DNA from: Candidatus Hydrogenedentota bacterium
Lineage (GTDB): Bacteria; Hydrogenedentota; Hydrogenedentia; Hydrogenedentiales; CAITNO01
Direction of reading: 5' to 3'
DNA: 7,572 nucleotides
NCBI GenBank assembly: GCA_903922535.1
Contig: CAIXUF010001097.1
Location: 1-7,572, forward strand
The stretch's first letter is position 1. Every line of letters starts with the position of its first letter. Position numbers and translations under genes: made by a program. The notes beneath the pieces were generated by a model. It was not told the origin of the DNA. It did not search any database and saw only the letters and a list, made by a program, of their open reading frames with translations. Shown here piece by piece: positions 5,996-7,572 of this stretch.

Positions 5996-6448
5996 GTGGA
6001 CGTATCTGTCATTCGCAACGCTGTCCGGGTGCTGGTTGCGGCGGCGGCGCTGTTCACGCTGTCGGGCTGCAACAATGCCCCCTTCAAGATACTGCTCATC
6101 AACGAGGGCGCTTATCCCATTACGGAGGTGCTGGTGTACCCCACACCGGACCGGTGCGCAGACCCCGGCCCGGCAGCGCAAGTCAACCGCATGCCGAGGG
6201 ATGACTCCGGCGCAACCATTGCCCTGCCGCTCAACCAAGAGGTAATGCTTCCCTGGCTGTTCCGGCAGGACGTGTACGAAATTTGGGTTACTTTCTACGA
6301 CAGCGCAAATCACTTGTTCCGGCGGGTGCATGCCCCCGGTTCATACGACCTGACGTTCGTGAAAAGCCTCTATCCGGTGGTTATCAGGGCGGTCATGGGC
6401 GCGGACAACACGCCCGTGATAGAGATTGAATTCACAACCAGGTTTTAG
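5996..6448 (+). CDS. Small lipoprotein of unknown family, GTG start
   Basis: The 150-aa product begins at GTG with AAAGGA (5982-5987) eight bases upstream. An earlier in-frame ATG at 5921 is less likely because it has no ribosome binding site and would put about 25 unrelated residues before the signal peptide. The signal has arginines at 7 and 11, an alanine/leucine/valine core and the lipobox LSGC with cysteine 25. The mature part starts with FKILLINEGAYPITEVLVYP, continues with DDSGATIALPLNQEVMLPW and DVYEIWVTFYDSANHLFRRV, and ends in a short VIEIEFTTRF strand. The order of strands resembles small periplasmic beta-sandwich proteins with an N-x-(T/G)-x-x-I-x-x-(L/V)-Y start, which I infer from pattern only. 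I do not recognise a named family. It diverges from the 158-aa lipoprotein gene and converges on the prepilin-like gene with a 5-nt gap. Confidence 0.75.
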   Translation: MDVSVIRNAVRVLVAAAALFTLSGCNNAPFKILLINEGAYPITEVLVYPTPDRCADPGPAAQVNRMPRDDSGATIALPLNQEVMLPWLFRQDVYEIWVTFYDSANHLFRRVHAPGSYDLTFVKSLYPVVIRAVMGADNTPVIEIEFTTRF

Positions 6449-6474
6449 GGCTGTCATTTCCCCGAGGAAAGCCC
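6448..6474. terminator. Bulged hairpin between convergent stops, weak terminator candidate
   Basis: GGGC (6448-6451) pairs with GCCC (6471-6474), and TTTCC (6457-6461) pairs with GGAAA (6466-6470) around a CCGA loop. Five bases (6452-6456) bulge on one side. It starts on the last base of the lipoprotein stop and runs over the stop of the prepilin-like gene. No T-run follows on either strand, so intrinsic termination is uncertain. Confidence 0.3.
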
Positions 6475-7437
6475 CCCCACAATCACCGCGATGGCCGGGC
6501 TCACCGGCGCCGTGGCGCTGGGGCCGTCCACATAACGGATGAAATCCACGTGGCCGTCCATGTAAAGCACGTTGCACCCGCCGGGGATATGGTTGAACTT
6601 GTGCGCCGCCGCGCCTGTTCCCAGTTCGTCCATCATGATGAACAGGCTGCTCTGCGCCCTGGCGCTTCCCCCCGGATTGTTGATGTCGGTGATAAGGAAC
6701 CGTTCGACGCCCTCGCGCAACCGGTAGACCATGTTGCCGCCCCCGTTTCCGTAGCCGGGTCCGGGAACCTGATCCCCGATGTCCCGGTCCTCATCGGCGA
6801 TGCGCATGAGTTCCAGGCCGTTGTGCTGCATGTACGCCTGCATCGTGGCAAGGTTGAACGCGTCGTTCAGGGCGGCGGCCAGTTGGATGGGAACTTCAAA
6901 ACCGGTCGGCACCGTGCCGCCAAGAATGTTAACCAGCGTGGCGATCATCGGATAGGTGTCTATTGAGGCGAACCCCTGGTCAATCCTGTCAAAAGCCCAG
7001 CCCAGGTAGCAATAACTTGCGTCAATGTTCTTGGGCATGGTTATCGGGTTTCCGACGGATCCGTCAGAATTCACCATCACCGCGCCGGGCTTGTCCTCGT
7101 CCGAGGGACAGAACATGATGTTCATGTCCGTCATGTACTCCGGGTATATGGCCGACGTCTGCGGGCCAATGGCCAGGGCCTCAATGGGGGAGGGGTACTT
7201 CATCCCGTTCCACTTGTAGAACCGTCCCACCTGCAAATGCGGATACCGGCCCCCGCCCGACTCACCGGCGTACATTTTGAAGATGAGTCCCCACTGTTTC
7301 AGGTTGTTCTGGCAGCTTGAACGCCGCGCCGCCTCCCTGGCCCGGGCCAGTGCCGGAAGCAGAATGGCCGCCAGAATCCCTATGATGGCAATAACGACCA
7401 ACAGCTCAATCAGTGTGAATCCACGCCTGCGATGCAT
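6454..7437 (-). CDS. Prepilin-like protein with N-terminal methylation motif and H-x10-DG motif
   Basis: The 327-aa protein has a type IV prepilin leader, MHRRRG, followed by [14 protein letters not shown]. Prepilin peptidase should cut after G6, leaving F at +1 and the conserved Glu at +5. The helix runs on to about 41, with CQNNLKQWG (42-50) typical of the H-X9-DG (DUF1559-related) group abundant in Planctomycetota and Lentisphaerota. Near the C-terminus [18 protein letters not shown] (282-299) carries that group's hallmark. Ten residues rather than nine separate H283 from D294. The middle (about 60-280) is presumably the globular head and contains cysteines 110 and 143. The start at 7437 has GGGGAGG (7444-7450) six bases upstream, and earlier in-frame ATGs at 7455, 7470 and 7479 would lengthen the leader unusually. 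No pilus assembly genes are nearby, so it is an orphan. Function in these phyla is unknown; a pseudopilin or surface protein is the usual guess. Confidence 0.93.
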   Translation of the reverse strand: MHRRRGFTLIELLVVIAIIGILAAILLPALARAREAARRSSCQNNLKQWGLIFKMYAGESGGGRYPHLQVGRFYKWNGMKYPSPIEALAIGPQTSAIYPEYMTDMNIMFCPSDEDKPGAVMVNSDGSVGNPITMPKNIDASYCYLGWAFDRIDQGFASIDTYPMIATLVNILGGTVPTGFEVPIQLAAALNDAFNLATMQAYMQHNGLELMRIADEDRDIGDQVPGPGYGNGGGNMVYRLREGVERFLITDINNPGGSARAQSSLFIMMDELGTGAAAHKFNHIPGGCNVLYMDGHVDFIRYVDGPSATAPVSPAIAVIVGGLSSGK

Positions 7438-7448
7438 CACCAACCTCC

Positions 7449-7467
7449 CCTGCATCGGAAATGCAGG
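7449..7467 (-). promoter_or_regulatory. Leader hairpin abutting the prepilin-like gene's ribosome binding site
   Basis: CCTGCAT (7449-7455) and ATGCAGG (7461-7467) are perfectly complementary around a 5-nt loop. In the mRNA the 3' arm shares two G residues with the GGGGAGG ribosome binding site (7444-7450). The stem could tune translation of the gene. It does not resemble a known riboswitch. Confidence 0.45.
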
Positions 7468-7505
7468 CATCATGGCCATGTCGGCAGAAAACCCAATTTC
7501 CGGGT

Positions 7506-7534
7506 ATTTTACACTTGCAGGCGTTTTTTTGCCA
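7506..7534 (-). promoter_or_regulatory. Candidate promoter of the prepilin-like gene
   Basis: On the minus strand TAAAAT (7506-7511) matches the -10 box at 5 of 6 positions. The hexamer 17 bp upstream, TGGCAA (7529-7534), is a poor -35 (3 of 6); an 18-bp spacer gives GTGGCA (4 of 6). The spacer contains a run of A residues. Initiation near 7499 would give a leader of about 62 nt that includes the hairpin at 7449-7467. An 8-bp inverted repeat (CAATTTCC 7494-7501, GGAAATTG 7551-7558) brackets the site. Confidence 0.4.
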
Positions 7535-7572
7535 CTGAAATGTTGTTTGGGGAAATTGCGAAATGCTCGGAT

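Noticed and set aside
7515..7535. Sigma54-like promoter (TGGCA ... GC) before the prepilin-like gene
   Set aside because: Sigma54 sites need the GG and GC elements exactly 10 bp apart. Here the nearest GC is off by one base and the TTGC part is missing.

Overview
The window is GC-rich bacterial DNA carrying seven protein-coding genes and no RNA gene, IS element or CRISPR array. The gene content points to the PVC superphylum or a related group such as Lentisphaerota, Planctomycetota or Hydrogenedentota. The pointers are a Tat-exported Gfo/Idh/MocA oxidoreductase of the planctomycete type, a prepilin-like protein with an H-x(9/10)-DG motif, a Sec-exported HEAT-repeat protein ending in a discoidin-like domain, and a PadR regulator paired with a HAAS-type membrane protein. 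This placement is inferred from family content only. No ribosomal or other phylogenetic marker is present.

Layout: (1) 1-202, leader region holding a copy of a short dispersed repeat (7-29) and a near-consensus sigma70 promoter (148-176) overlapped by a small dyad. (2) 203-1482 (+), a two-gene operon: a 110-aa PadR repressor and a 316-aa polytopic membrane protein with a cytoplasmic HAAS-like N-terminus, joined by an ATGA overlap. (3) 1483-1581, a convergent gap almost filled by a 10-bp-periodic sequence and a 17-bp perfect inverted repeat. (4) 1582-5229 (-), a tightly spaced pair: the Gfo/Idh/MocA oxidoreductase (upstream) and the HEAT plus F5/8C-like protein (12 nt downstream). (5) 5330-5806 (-) and 5996-6448 (+), two small lipoproteins transcribed divergently from a 189-bp gap. 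(6) 6454-7437 (-), a prepilin-like protein with an H-x10-DG motif, converging on the second lipoprotein with only 5 nt between the stop codons. Its 5' leader holds a hairpin next to the ribosome binding site.

How the genes work together: the PadR/HAAS pair is a self-contained regulatory module, and the promoter architecture suggests autoregulation. The oxidoreductase and HEAT protein are probably co-transcribed and both exported, one by Tat and one by Sec, which fits periplasmic or surface carbohydrate metabolism. The two lipoproteins and the prepilin-like protein would be envelope or surface proteins. No obvious novel defence or mobile system is visible. The most notable signals are regulatory or structural: the PadR promoter dyad and direct repeat, the inverted-repeat element with a second partial copy, and the two lipoproteins whose families I do not recognise.
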